Assembly: GCA_027563935.2 (NCBI GenBank)
Contig: CM050454.1
Location: 77,520,596-77,584,595 of the forward strand
Reading direction: 5' to 3'
DNA length: 64,000 bases
Origin: Costus lasius
Taxonomy: Eukaryota; Streptophyta; Magnoliopsida; Zingiberales; Costaceae
The notes under the pieces are model-generated. The model was not told the origin of the DNA. It ran no database searches and saw only the letters and a program-made list of their open reading frames with translations. This document shows positions 12,012 through 22,952 of the stretch, one piece after another (the stretch's first letter is position 1; each line of letters opens with the position of its first letter). The position numbers and the translations under genes are program-made.

Positions 12012-12597
12012 ACATTCTCAACCATCTCATCCAGGGGGCCCCTTAGAACATCACACTCCTACTAGGAGAGGCAATCCTATATCTATCACTAGTGCCCTAA
12101 CATGACTCATGCTCACTATCCAAGATAGTCCTTAACCATTATCTTTCAAATGATATTGAACTACCTCAAGACAATGCCAATCATCACTTAGAAACACAAG
12201 TGATCTCAAGTCAGAGGAAATATGCCACTTGCTTGCATATAAGGATTATTCACATTGTGATAAACAATTAAATATCCTAAATAGGGTCAGTCCAGTACAT
12301 CCAATGCACCTATGTGTCTAAATCTTATTCCATGCTCGAAGCATCCTATAAGATTAGATCACATATTAGTCTCAATCATATCAAGGCTATCTCATGTTCA
12401 CCGAGATATCTCGACTAAGGACAATACTGAATGTCAGCTAAGCTGAACACCATTGAGACATTACTCAGAAGTATACATACAGCAGCAGATAATGTAACAA
12501 TCTGAATAACAACAATTGCCTTTATAAACATAGTTCATACATGATACTGAAAATAACCTAAGGCCTCAAACATTAGCCTTAAGGGCATACCCCAACA
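12012..12597 (-). repeat. LTR of Copia element X, second part
   Basis: Continues the LTR-A sequence interrupted at 825 and ends with ACCCCAACA, the usual LTR-A border. The next bases (AGGGT, 12598-12602) belong to the LTR-B of element 3 and would be the right copy of the target duplication. No polypurine tract follows, so this is the outer edge of the insertion. The partner copy lies outside the window. Confidence 0.88.
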
Positions 12598-14022
12598 AGG
12601 GTAAGGGCTAAGATCATGACAAGTGTAGGGCTAGGATGAGGAGGTTTGAGACAAGGAAAGTCTCCAAGACATTTCCATAATTCTCATTCAACCATTCCTT
12701 TTGTGCCCCACGCCTTTCCTTGTGCGCCAAGGCCTTGCCTTGCGCCCCAAGCAATGCCATAGAGGCATGCATTCCATCCAAGGAAGAGAGGGGAGGCGCC
12801 CTTTACTTCCATAATGAAGCAAAGGCGCCAACATGACCCCATTATGCCCCTAGGCACTTAATGGTTCATGTTTCTCCCCATTATACCCTTTTAGCCTCTC
12901 ATCTCTCCATGAGAACTTGTTATTGGACCTCATTGGATAATGAGCTAGCCCAAACTTCATTACATGGGTTGATTAAGCACTTGGATCCAATCCAATGCAA
13001 CCCTAATCCAAATGTGACCAATCATGGTCAAATACGGGTCAACCTGCCAAAAATAAAGTTTGGCTCCAATAATATTCTTCCATCTCATCAGGCCCATTGG
13101 CGCTGATGAAATCTCCCAATTAGATCCGAGTTATCCAATAACTCGATTATAAGGCTTCCCGATCAATACGAGAACTCAAGTATCAAGGTGTGCGACCCTG
13201 TAGGTTCCTCTGACGCTGGCAGTGCTGACCAGAGGTCATCACAAGCAGTGAGTGGCACCTAGCAGTGCATCGCTGCTACCCAAGTCATTGGAATGGATAT
13301 CGACATCGACATCCCCATCATCGCAACTAGGTACAGATGCATTACAGTCTCTTTGCCGAACTGTTATCCGATTGGACAAGTGTGTCACCACTTGTTTTCA
13401 TCCAATCACATTGCTATGACTAAAACAGGTTCTCACCTGGGTATGGCCATACACTCTCAGTCATAGAACCATAAAGGAGCTCCATGGATATCGTACTTCC
13501 CTAGGGAAGGGGCAAATCCTATGTCTGTCCATTATCTTCTCATATGGGTCGTGACATGCTCAATAACAACCGTTATGACCTCCCAGCTACGGCAAGGTGT
13601 TAGGTTGTATCAAAGCATGTCCCTAACCATATAGAATGATCAATGACCTCAAGTCAAGGGATCAATGCATCTCCTGTCACTTATGAGGATAACTCATGAC
13701 ACCAATTCATAGCCTCATAGCGGGTCTATCCAATATATCCTCCAATGATATACCCATGTGTCTGCGTTAGCACCACGTGCCTAACCAGCCCACATACCAG
13801 TCTCTCAAGTACCAGAGCTGTCCCATATCCACTCAGGTACATCGACTGGGGACAATTATTTGAGCACAGATCCAATCTGTCTCCACGGACATTATCATGT
13901 AAGTACACAATCGCAGGTGTAGACAAACAATGATAACGACAATGCTATAATGTTATATAAATATCAATGTCAAGTAGTACATAAGTTGACCAAAACTAGG
14001 TCCTAGGGCATATACACCAACA
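12598..14022 (-). repeat. 3' LTR of element 3 (LTR-B), inner 1,425 bp
   Basis: Ends with CACCAACA, so on the minus strand it begins TGTTGGTG. It aligns with 38366-39798 of the other LTR. The outer ~550 bp lie left of the window, beyond inserted element X. It holds the conserved palindrome (13441-13452) and the paired hairpins near 13219-13276. Short open frames here (for example 12861-13106) recur in the other LTR and are not genes. Confidence 0.92.
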
Positions 14023-14034
14023 ATCTCCCACTTG
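14023..14034 (-). other. Polypurine tract, element 3
   Basis: On the minus strand this reads CAAGTGGGAGAT, directly before the LTR start TGTTGG. The same tract borders the LTRs of elements 1, 2 and 4. Confidence 0.85.
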
Positions 14035-14043
14035 CACTAAGAC

Positions 14044-17000
14044 CTAGAAGTTGAGGAATCTCAACCCCATATCTCTAGCGTGACCATCATGCTTCTGCTG
14101 CGCCAAAGCCTTGGTCAATGGGTCTGCCAGATTGTTCTCTGTGTCTATTCTGCTAATCTTGACATCACCTCTGTCAATGATCTCTCTGATCAGGTGAAAT
14201 CTTCTGAGTATGTGTTTGGATCTTTGATGAGACCGTGGTTCCTTGGCTTGTGCAATTGCTCCATTGTTGTCACAGTAGAGTTAAATGGGATCCATTGCAC
14301 TAGGTACCACTTGAAGATCACATAAGAACTTCCTTATCTAAACAGATTCCTTGGCTGCCTCAGAAGCAACCACATACTCAGCTTCGGTTGTAGAATCTGC
14401 TATGGTGGATTGCTTTAAGCTCTTCCAACATACAGCGCCTCCATTTATTTTGAAAACATAGCCGGCCTGCGATCTAAAGTCGTCAGGGTCAGACTGAAAT
14501 GATGCGTCAGTATAGCCCTGCATACTGAGCTCTTCCTGTCCCCCATAGACCAAAAATAGATCCTTAGTTCTTCTCAGATACTTTAGGATGTTCTTTACAG
14601 CCACCCAGTGCTGCAGACCTGGATTAGATTGGTATCGGCTGGTTATGCTCACAGCATATGCCACATCTGGTCTAGTACACAACATTGCATACATGATCGA
14701 TCCGACTGCCGAAGCATAAGGAATTCGACTCATGTCATCCCTCTCAGCCTGTGTTGTAGGACACTGGCTCTTTGAGAGAGTAAGGCCATGTCTTACTGGA
14801 AGGTATCCTTTCTTGGATTGCTCCATGTAGAACCTCTCCAGTACCTTATCAATGTAAGTACTCTAACTAAGGGCTAGAAGCCTCTTGGATCTATCCCGGT
14901 AGATCCTCACACCTAGAATATAGGCGGCCTCCCCTAAGTCTTTCATCTCGAAACACTTTCCCAACCATGTCTTCACAGCTTGAAGACTAGGGATGTCGTT
15001 TCCGATAAGCAGTATGTCATCAACATACAAGACCAGAAAAATCACCAAGCTCCCACTGAATTTTCTGTATACACAGGCGTCATCTTCGCTTTTGATAAAG
15101 CCATAATCTCTCACGGCCTCATCAAATCGAAGATTCCAACTTCGAGATGCTTGTTTTAATACATAAATGGATCTCTTCAGCCTGCAGACCTTATTAGCCT
15201 CTGCAGGATGGATGAAGCCATAAGGTTGTGTCATATACACATCCTCAGTCAGCTTCCCGTTAAGGAACGCTGTCTTCACATCCATCTTCCATATCTCGTA
15301 GTCATGATATGCAGCTATAGCAAGCAGAATCCGAATGGATTTAATCATGGCAACCGGCGAGAAGGTTTCATCATAGTCCACCCCGTGGACTTTTTTAAAT
15401 CCTTTAGCCACTAGTCTACCCTTATAGGTAACTATTTTGCCATCCATGTCTGTCTTCCTCTTGAAGAACCATTTACACCCTATGGGTTTTACTCCATTAG
15501 GCAGCTCAACCAAATCCCATACTTGGTTAGCCGACATGGAATCCATCTCGGATCGCATGGCGTCAAGCCATTTCTCGGAGTCCGGTCCACTAACCGCCTC
15601 ATCATAGGTTCTGGGTTCATCCTCAATGATGAAGATCCCATCGTGTTGGGTCGGTAGCGACCCATACCTTTCAGGTGCACGACGAATTCTCCTAGACCTA
15701 CGCGGGACCTGTGTCTGAGGCTCAGGTTGCCTAGCAACTGGTGCAGGTGGCTCAGATTCCATCTCTTTGTCTTGTGCTTGCACTTGGATCTCATCCAAGT
15801 CAAACTTCCTCCCACTAACTTCTTTCATAAGAAATTCTTTCTCTAGAAAGACAGCACCCCGAGCAACAAAAACTTTGTTCTCGGTTGGGACATAGAAGTA
15901 GTATCCTTTAGTTTTCTTAGGATACCCCACAAACACACACTTATCAGATCTAGGTTCTAGCTTGCTAGAATCCTGACGTTTGACATAAGCCTCACATCCC
16001 CAGATCCTGATAAACGCGAGATTAGGGCATCTCCCACTCCACATCTCGTATGGTATTTTGAAGACACTCTTAGATGGAACATTATTCAGTATCAGAGAAG
16101 CTGTTTCTAATGCATGCCCCCAGAATGATGAAGGTAGGGTTGCATGACTCATCATAGGTCGAACCATATCCAATAGAGTTTGATTTCTCCTTTCAGACAC
16201 ACCATTCCATTGAGGTGTTCCAGGAGGAGTGAGTTGGGATATGATCCCACACTCTCTCAGATAGTCGAAGAACTCACCGCTCAGGTATTCTCCACCTCGA
16301 TCTGATCGAAGAGCTTTAATGGATCTTCCAAGCTGGTTCTCTACTTCATTCTTGAACTCCTTGAATTTCTCAAAGGATTCAGATTTATGTCTCATTAAGT
16401 AGACATAGCCATACCTACTGAAGTCATCAGTTAAGGTAATGAAGTAGTTGTACCCTCCTCTGGCTTGTTTATTGAAGGGCCCACACACATCAGTATGTAT
16501 GAGATTTAATAAACCTTCTGCCCTCTCACCAATCTTGGTGAAGGGCGCCTTTGTCATCTTCCCTAATAAACAAGGTTCACAAGTATCAAATTCCTCTAAG
16601 GAACTTGAATATAACAATCCATTTGCATGGAGTTGTTGGATGCGATTCTTGTTTATATGGGCTAATCGACAGTGCCATAGGAAAGCACTAACTGAACCAC
16701 TCAGTTTGGTCCTTTTATTGCTTATGTTACAAATAGAACTTTCCATATCCAAGATATATAGACCATTGCACAAAGTACCCTTCCCATAGAACATATTTGC
16801 AAATGAAAAAAAATAGGAGTTCTTATTTATTTCAAATTTAAATCCTTTCCTTGCTAAGCAAGGAATGGATACAATGTTCTTTGTAAGTGAAGGTACACAA
16901 AAGCAATTATCTAGTTCTAATTTAAGTCCAGAAGGCAAGGAGAGAGTCAAAGCGCCTACAGCAACAGCAGCAACCTGTGCCCCGTTTCCAACGCGTAGGT

Positions 17001-17964
17001 CAATCTCTCCAAGCCGTACCAATCTACTTTTCTTGAGCCCCTGCATATTTGTACAAATATGACCTCCACATGCGGTATCCAATACCCATGACATAGAAGT
17101 AGAAAGATTGACTTCTGTAACATAGATACCTGAGCTAGAAGTTAAGGCCAAGCCTTTCTTCTCCTCATTCTGAAGCTGCTTGCAGTCCCTTCTCCAGTGA
17201 CCCTGCTCGCCACAGTGAAAACACCTCTAGTCCTTTGACTTCTTCGCCTTTTTCTTCTATGCTTTGGTAGGACCTCTGGCACTGCTCTTAGCACGTGCCT
17301 TACCCTTCTTCTTTATCTTCTTGGTCACAGGGACCAAAAGAACAGAATTGGGTTTGGTCTTACCCATCTCTCGCTCGGCTGTTTGGAGCATATTCATCAA
17401 TTCCTCCCGTGTGCACTCAATCTAGTTCATGTTGAAGTTAATGATAAACGGACTGAAGCTAGGGGGCAAGGAATGCAGAATAAGATCCACAACCAGCTCG
17501 TTGTCTATGGTGTGTCCCAGTCTCCTGAGATGATCCACGTTCCCAATGAGTTTGAGAACATGGGGTCTCACTGGTGCACCTTCAGACAACTTGCACCGAA
17601 AGACTGCTTTGGCGGTGTCAAATCTCTCAGTTCTAGCCTGAGCCTCGAACATCTGTTTCAGACGAGTAATCATCTGAAAAGTGTTCTGCTCCTCATATTG
17701 CACCTGCAGTTCAAGTGCCATACTGGCTAGCATAAGACAAGCAACCTCCAAAGAGTCATCCTGATGCTTTCTATAAGCATCTCTGTCTGCCGTTCGGGCA
17801 TTAGGCGGAGGAGCCGCAGGAAGAGGCTGTTCAAGGACATACAGCTTCTTCTCGAGCTTGAGGACTATCCTCAAGTTCCGATGCCAGTCCATAAAGTTAG
17901 TTCCAACTAACTTATCCTTATCAAGGAGTGATCGCAGTGATAATCCGCCAGTGTTCGTAGCCAT
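14044..17964 (-). pseudogene. Copia gag-pol of element 3, six nonsense codons, no frameshift
   Basis: The frame from ATG at 17964 to TAG at 14044-14046 is 1,307 codons long and stays in one phase. It is cut by TAG at 17422, 17257, 17227, 14863 and 14338 and by TAA at 14281 (low coordinates). Domains in order are a Copia-type Gag, a zinc knuckle beside the 17227 stop, protease with D-T-A-C, an HHCC integrase finger, the DDE core, reverse transcriptase with YVDD, and RNase H. Compared with element 1 it has LTR-B leader sequence and a different Gag N terminus, so it is a related but separate family. The stop at 14338 falls on the same conserved Trp that is lost in element 4. The protein could not be made without readthrough. 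Confidence 0.93.
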
Positions 17965-19541
17965 TGTTCTTCAACACCCAAGAAGAACAGATTAGTACTA
18001 CTTCGAATCATTTAAACTGGACTTGTTTTAAATGATTTATGCTCTCACTATTTTAAATTCGAATTGACAACCCACAAAGTCAATCGGGAATTTTAAAACT
18101 TCCTAGTGAGATGGGATCCTTATTTCACATGAGGCTTCGCATCCCACGAGGGTGGGATGAGATGCACAAAGTAACCCATGCTTCCTAAGGTGGGCGCGCC
18201 GGCCGGTTGCTCCAAGCAACTCCCCTTGTCAAGACAGTCTGGGCATTTCATGTCCAGCGAGGGCTGGATACAACATGAAACCTTTACCTCTCAACGATGC
18301 CTCTAGACTTTCACCATGTGCCCAGCACATGTGAACTTCTAGTCAAGTCCATTCCTAACCGTTATGCCCAGGGCCAACGAGTTTCCTTGCGAAGGCACGC
18401 CCAGGTTAAAACTGGACTGGGGAAACCATTTCCACCACGCACTTTCTAAAGATAAGTGGGTGTGTCCCACGAGGGTGGGAAACAATTCACAACTCCACTG
18501 ATCGATAGCTTAGTGAGGGCTACGCGTTAGAAGGCTACCAGACTTGATATTTTAATTGAGGGTTTTTTGTTTAAGGTCTCATCATCTCAGTTTTATCTTA
18601 TGTCTATCATTACAGGCATACAATCTTATGGTGATAACATAACAGTAAAACATTTCAGGCATGCTTCTGCAGATAATAATAAAAGCAGTAAAAATGATGT
18701 GATCATATCCTATACATGACATTGAACCAATCCATGCCATGAAATAGGTTCAACTCTTGTCCTAGAACTCAAGCTCCCAAAACTAGACCTAGCCTAGCCG
18801 ACCTCTAGCTTGAACTTCAAGGTTGGCTCCAAGGTCCTTCTCTCATGGCTTAGCTCTCAAACCGTAGAGGAATACTTTCAAAGTTCCCATAGGTTCGGCC
18901 AATGCCATGGTCTTGCGCCACTAAGCAGGCTTGCGCCTCTTGCTTGTTGCACCACCATCCAAGGTATGCATGCGCTAAGCTCCAAGTACATGCGCCACCC
19001 TAATCTTCTTCTTAGTCAAAAGCAAAAAGAAAAGCGGTACGCAGGCCTCACGAGGATACATCGCAGGCATGCAAAGGGGGGCTTGACTAATGATCACAAC
19101 ATCATGCACAATCAAGGTATTTACTCATGCAATTCTACATGCTCATGAAAAACATAAAATCTGAAATTTTACTTTTTCATAAAACTAGTCTCTTTTTCTC
19201 ATCTTCTTCTCACAAATCTTTTGGTTTATTGCGATTTATTTTTCATGATGATTTCAGAGATCCTTTCGGCTGGGAATTTTGTCAGATCAAGAGACTTGGC
19301 CAGTCCGAAGACACAATGCCCGTCTTACTTGACAAAATTACGTGCGCCTTTCATCTTTAAATCAAACAAGAAAAATAGTCCAAAAATTCCAAAAGAGATT
19401 GAGAGGATGATAAAAACAAGAAGCCTCAATTTTTCCTACTTAGAAAAATTGTTTGCCATGCATCATACTATTTACGAAAATAGAGATATGGCATGTGAGC
19501 ATGAAAGAAAAGCATAAAACATCATTCGAGTCTTGCAAGTC
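17965..19541 (-). other. 5' leader of element 3, noncoding
   Basis: About 1.6 kb between the primer site and gag. No credible long frame is seen. It contains several two-tier inverted repeats: 18139-18165 (outer GCAT with ATGC, inner CCCAC with GTGGG), 18246-18280 (outer TTTCATGT with ACATGAAA, inner CCAGC with GCTGG) and 18462-18490 (inner CCCAC with GTGGG). A small GGT/GCC hairpin with loop ACGCAG is at 19036-19047. These resemble the hairpins in the leaders of elements 1, 2 and 4. Confidence 0.75.
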
Positions 19542-19553
19542 GCTCTGATACCA
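19542..19553 (-). other. Primer-binding site, element 3
   Basis: On the minus strand TGGTATCAGAGC, the full 12-base complement to initiator tRNA-Met, one base from the LTR. Confidence 0.93.
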
Positions 19554-19554
19554 C

Positions 19555-19908
19555 TGTTGGGAAACCCCGGGGACATTTTACAATTTTCAAAGTTATAGAC
19601 ATACATTTTTCGCAGCGGAAGAATGTCCCCGAAACAGGCCGGTCCCAAAAACCCAGTGAAGATCGCAAGCAAGGGAGTCGACACGATGAGTTAGGAAATA
19701 CCTTAAGAGCAATGTAGAGCGATGCCGATGCAGGCGCCCAAGTGTGCGCCCTCTGTAGTCTCACACACACGGATCTCTTGAGTTCTCTTCTTCCACGCCC
19801 TGTGCTAGCCTCGGGAAGAAGATCCAAGCCTTAGTACTCTTCTTGAATGCTTGCGCCACCTCCAAGGTAGAAGCGCCAATTGATGAAGAAGAGAGGAGAA
19901 GGGAGAAT
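19555..19908 (-). repeat. 5' LTR of element 3, part one
   Basis: Starts TGTTGGGAAACC next to the primer site and runs to AGAAT (19904-19908), where element 2 is inserted. The sequence resumes at 38185. The joined LTR is about 1,968 bp. Confidence 0.92.
19904..19908. repeat. Target-site duplication AGAAT, left copy
   Basis: Directly precedes element 2 and matches 38180-38184 after it. Confidence 0.95.
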
Positions 19909-21230
19909 TGTTGGAACCCCTTTCGAGAGGGGGGCAAAAACCCTAATCATGGCGCAAATGAAATTTATGCGAGCGGAAGCAAGGGTTTCAAGATCTTTTG
20001 CATGCCATATGTTCAACTATCATAGATTGACAAGAACAAGGGGAGATTCATACCAACGCCATAGGCTTGGAATTCGGCTTGGAAGAAGAGAACAAGTTAG
20101 GTCTCCTCCACAAGTCCACACACAAGATGAAGATGCTCACTTCCTTGACGTCCCTTGTGCTAGCAAGGCACCCAAGCTATCTTGTCGAATGGAAAGGGGG
20201 TGATTTGATGAATCCCTATGGCCGAGAGCTCCTTTTCCTTGTCTTCCTCTTTCGTCAACCACCCAACGAAAAGGATCAAGGCGTTGTCGTCAAGAGACCA
20301 ACGCTTAAGCGTTTTGGCGTTTAAGCAAAACCGGCTTTGATGACTTTCCATAAATGGAAGACAATCAAGCCATGCGCTCAAGACAAACCAAAAACGCCTA
20401 TTGGCATTGAACCAAGCGTTCACATTTGTGAACCGGTTCAAGCCAAATCGTCCAATCGAATTTGGTTCATCAAACCAAACCGAAATAGCTCAAGCCACTT
20501 GGTCTAGACCAAATTGAACCCTAAGGCTCACGATCTAACCACTCATCTCCTGATGCCCCTGATCTCCCCGATCTAGTATCATTTCTCTCGATCGAAGCTT
20601 ACCGATCTCAAGCCCTAATCAATCAAACATGATCAGACCAGATCTCACTTACAATCAGAGATTAAATCCCCTTTAATCTGAACTCAAAGAATCCAGTCCA
20701 TACGATCTGACTCAAGTAAGCCATATCATCAAATTGTGCGACCCTGAGGGTTTCCTTTAAATGTCGGTAACGATAACTTACGTTATCACGACCAGTGAGG
20801 GGTATCTAGCAACACATCACTGTCTCCCGATATAAAGGAAAGAGTCTTCCAAGACTTCTCCCAAACCATAGCACAAGTGTGAATCAAACTCACGAGGCAT
20901 ACATGTGTCCTTTGCCACTGGATGTTCTTATTGGACAAGCGTGCCAAGCCTGTAATTCCAATATGTTGAGCATGATTAGATCAGATGCACATAGTCATCT
21001 GGGTATGGCCATACACTATCTCAATCATCTCATAAGGGGGCCCCTTAGAACACCACACTCCTTAAACAAGGAGACGACAATCCTATGTCTATCACTAGTG
21101 ACCTAACCTGACTCATGATCATTATCCAAGATAGTCTATGATCATTATCTTTCAAATGATATTGAACTACCTCAAAACAATGACAGTCATCATTTAGAAA
21201 CACAAGTGATCTCAAGTCAGAGGACATGTG
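19909..21230 (-). repeat. 3' LTR of element 2, part one
   Basis: Aligns with 36484-37805 at the same spacing. It is interrupted after ATGTG (21226-21230) by element 1 and resumes at 30369. Contains the conserved palindrome at 21003-21014. Confidence 0.95.
21226..21230. repeat. Target-site duplication ATGTG, left copy
   Basis: Directly precedes element 1 and matches 30364-30368. Deleting element 1 and one copy restores 'gaggacatgtgccacttg', as found undisturbed at 37795-37812. Confidence 0.97.
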
Positions 21231-22932
21231 TGTTGGAACCCCTTTCAAGAGGGGGGCGAAACCCAGCATGGTGCAAAACAAATTTCAAGCAGCGGATAGG
21301 GTCTCTAAGAATCGCATGCACCTTATATAATCAACTTAAAGAAAAACCGATTGCATAAGAGATGATTCGATCCATACCATTGCCATTTCTAGATGGCACC
21401 TTGGAAGTAAAGATCAAACGAGATCTTCTCCTTGTCGTCACACACAAGATGATGTCGCTATCTCTCTTGGTGCTCCTTGTGCTAGCAAGGTTCCAAGAGG
21501 TCCTTTGACGAGTGAAGGGAAAATGAGATGTCAATCTCTCTTGGCCGAATCCTCCTCAATCCGTCAAGCGTCGCCGCACTCACACAAGAATGTCGAGAGG
21601 AATATGGGCGAGAGGAATATCGGAAGTGGCGAAAATAGAGCATACTCTATTCGGACGAGAGCCCCCTCAAGTGGAGATCATGGTTACTAAAAATAGTAAC
21701 CACTCCTCACCACAACGTTCACGCCAAGTGAACTTGTCGCCTACTCCTCTCCCTATGAACCAAGCGCTCATTTAGTGAGCCGGTTCACATTGGTTCGGTT
21801 TAAGAACCAATCAAGCCAATGATCTAGTCTAGATCTTAAATAAACCCCAAGGTTCACGATCTAACCGTCGATCTCAACGATGCCCCTGATCTGACCGATC
21901 TGGCATGCATTCTCTCGATCAAAGCTTACCGATCTCAAGCCCTAATCAATCAAACATGATCAGACCAGATCTCACTTACAATCAGAGATTAAATCCCTTT
22001 AAACTGAACCCAAATAATTCAGTCCACACGATCTGACTTAAGTAAGCCATATCATCAAATTGTGCGACCCAAAGGGTTTCCTTTAAATGTCGGTAACGAC
22101 AACTTACGTTATCACGATCAGTGAGAGGTATCTAGCAACACATCACTGTCTCCCGATATAAAGAAAAGAGTCTTCCAAGACTACACCCAAAAACAGCACA
22201 AGTGTGAATCAAATCACAAGGCATGCATTTTTCCTTTGCCACTGGATGTTCTTATTGGACAAGCCTGTCAAGCTTGTAATTCCAATATGATGAGCATGAT
22301 TAGATCAGATGATCATAGTCACCTGGGTATGGCCATACACTCTCTCAATCATCTCATCCAGGGGGCCCCTTTAGAACATCACACTCCTTAAACAAGGAGA
22401 CGGCAATCCTATGTCTATCACTAGTGCCCTAACCTGACTCAAGCTCATCATCCAAGATAGTCTATAATCATTATGTTTCAAACGATATTGAACTATCTCA
22501 AAACAATGACAATCATCATTTAGAAAACACAAGTGATCTCAAGTCAGAGGAAATGTGCCACTTGTCATAATCAAGGAATATTCACATTGTGACAAACAAT
22601 TGAACATCCTAGTAGGGTCTGTCCAGTACATCCCATGTACCCATGAGTCTACATCTTATTCCATGCTCGAAGCATCCTATAAGATTAGAACACATATTAG
22701 TCTTAACAATATCAAGGCTGTCTCATGTTCACCAAGATACATCGACTAAGGACTTAATAGCATGTCAGCCCAGCTGAACAGCTTTGAGACATTATTCAGA
22801 AGAACATATATTGCAGCAGACAATGTAGCTAACTGAATAACAACCATGCCTTTATAAACATAAGAGTTTATTACATGATACAGATACATTCCCATAGGCC
22901 TCAAACATTAGCCTTAAGGGCATACCCCAACA
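21231..22932 (-). repeat. 3' LTR of element 1
   Basis: It is 1,702 bp, preceded by ATGTG and followed on the right by the polypurine tract. It holds the palindrome at 22327-22338, a hairpin with CAGTGA and TCACTG at 22119-22148, and a minus-strand TATA-like TTATATAA at 21323-21330. Confidence 0.96.
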
Positions 22933-22944
22933 ATCTCCCACTTG
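22933..22944 (-). other. Polypurine tract, element 1
   Basis: On the minus strand CAAGTGGGAGAT, abutting the 3' LTR. Confidence 0.88.
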
Positions 22945-22952
22945 CACTTAAT

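Noticed and set aside
16448..16789. 113-codon plus-strand frame antisense to integrase of element 3
   Set aside because: It is a shadow frame over conserved pol sequence.
22555..22749. 64-codon frame recurring at 22555, 29986, 37803, 55924 and 63347
   Set aside because: The recurrence is explained by LTR copies of one family. The frame is antisense to element transcription and has no recognisable domain.
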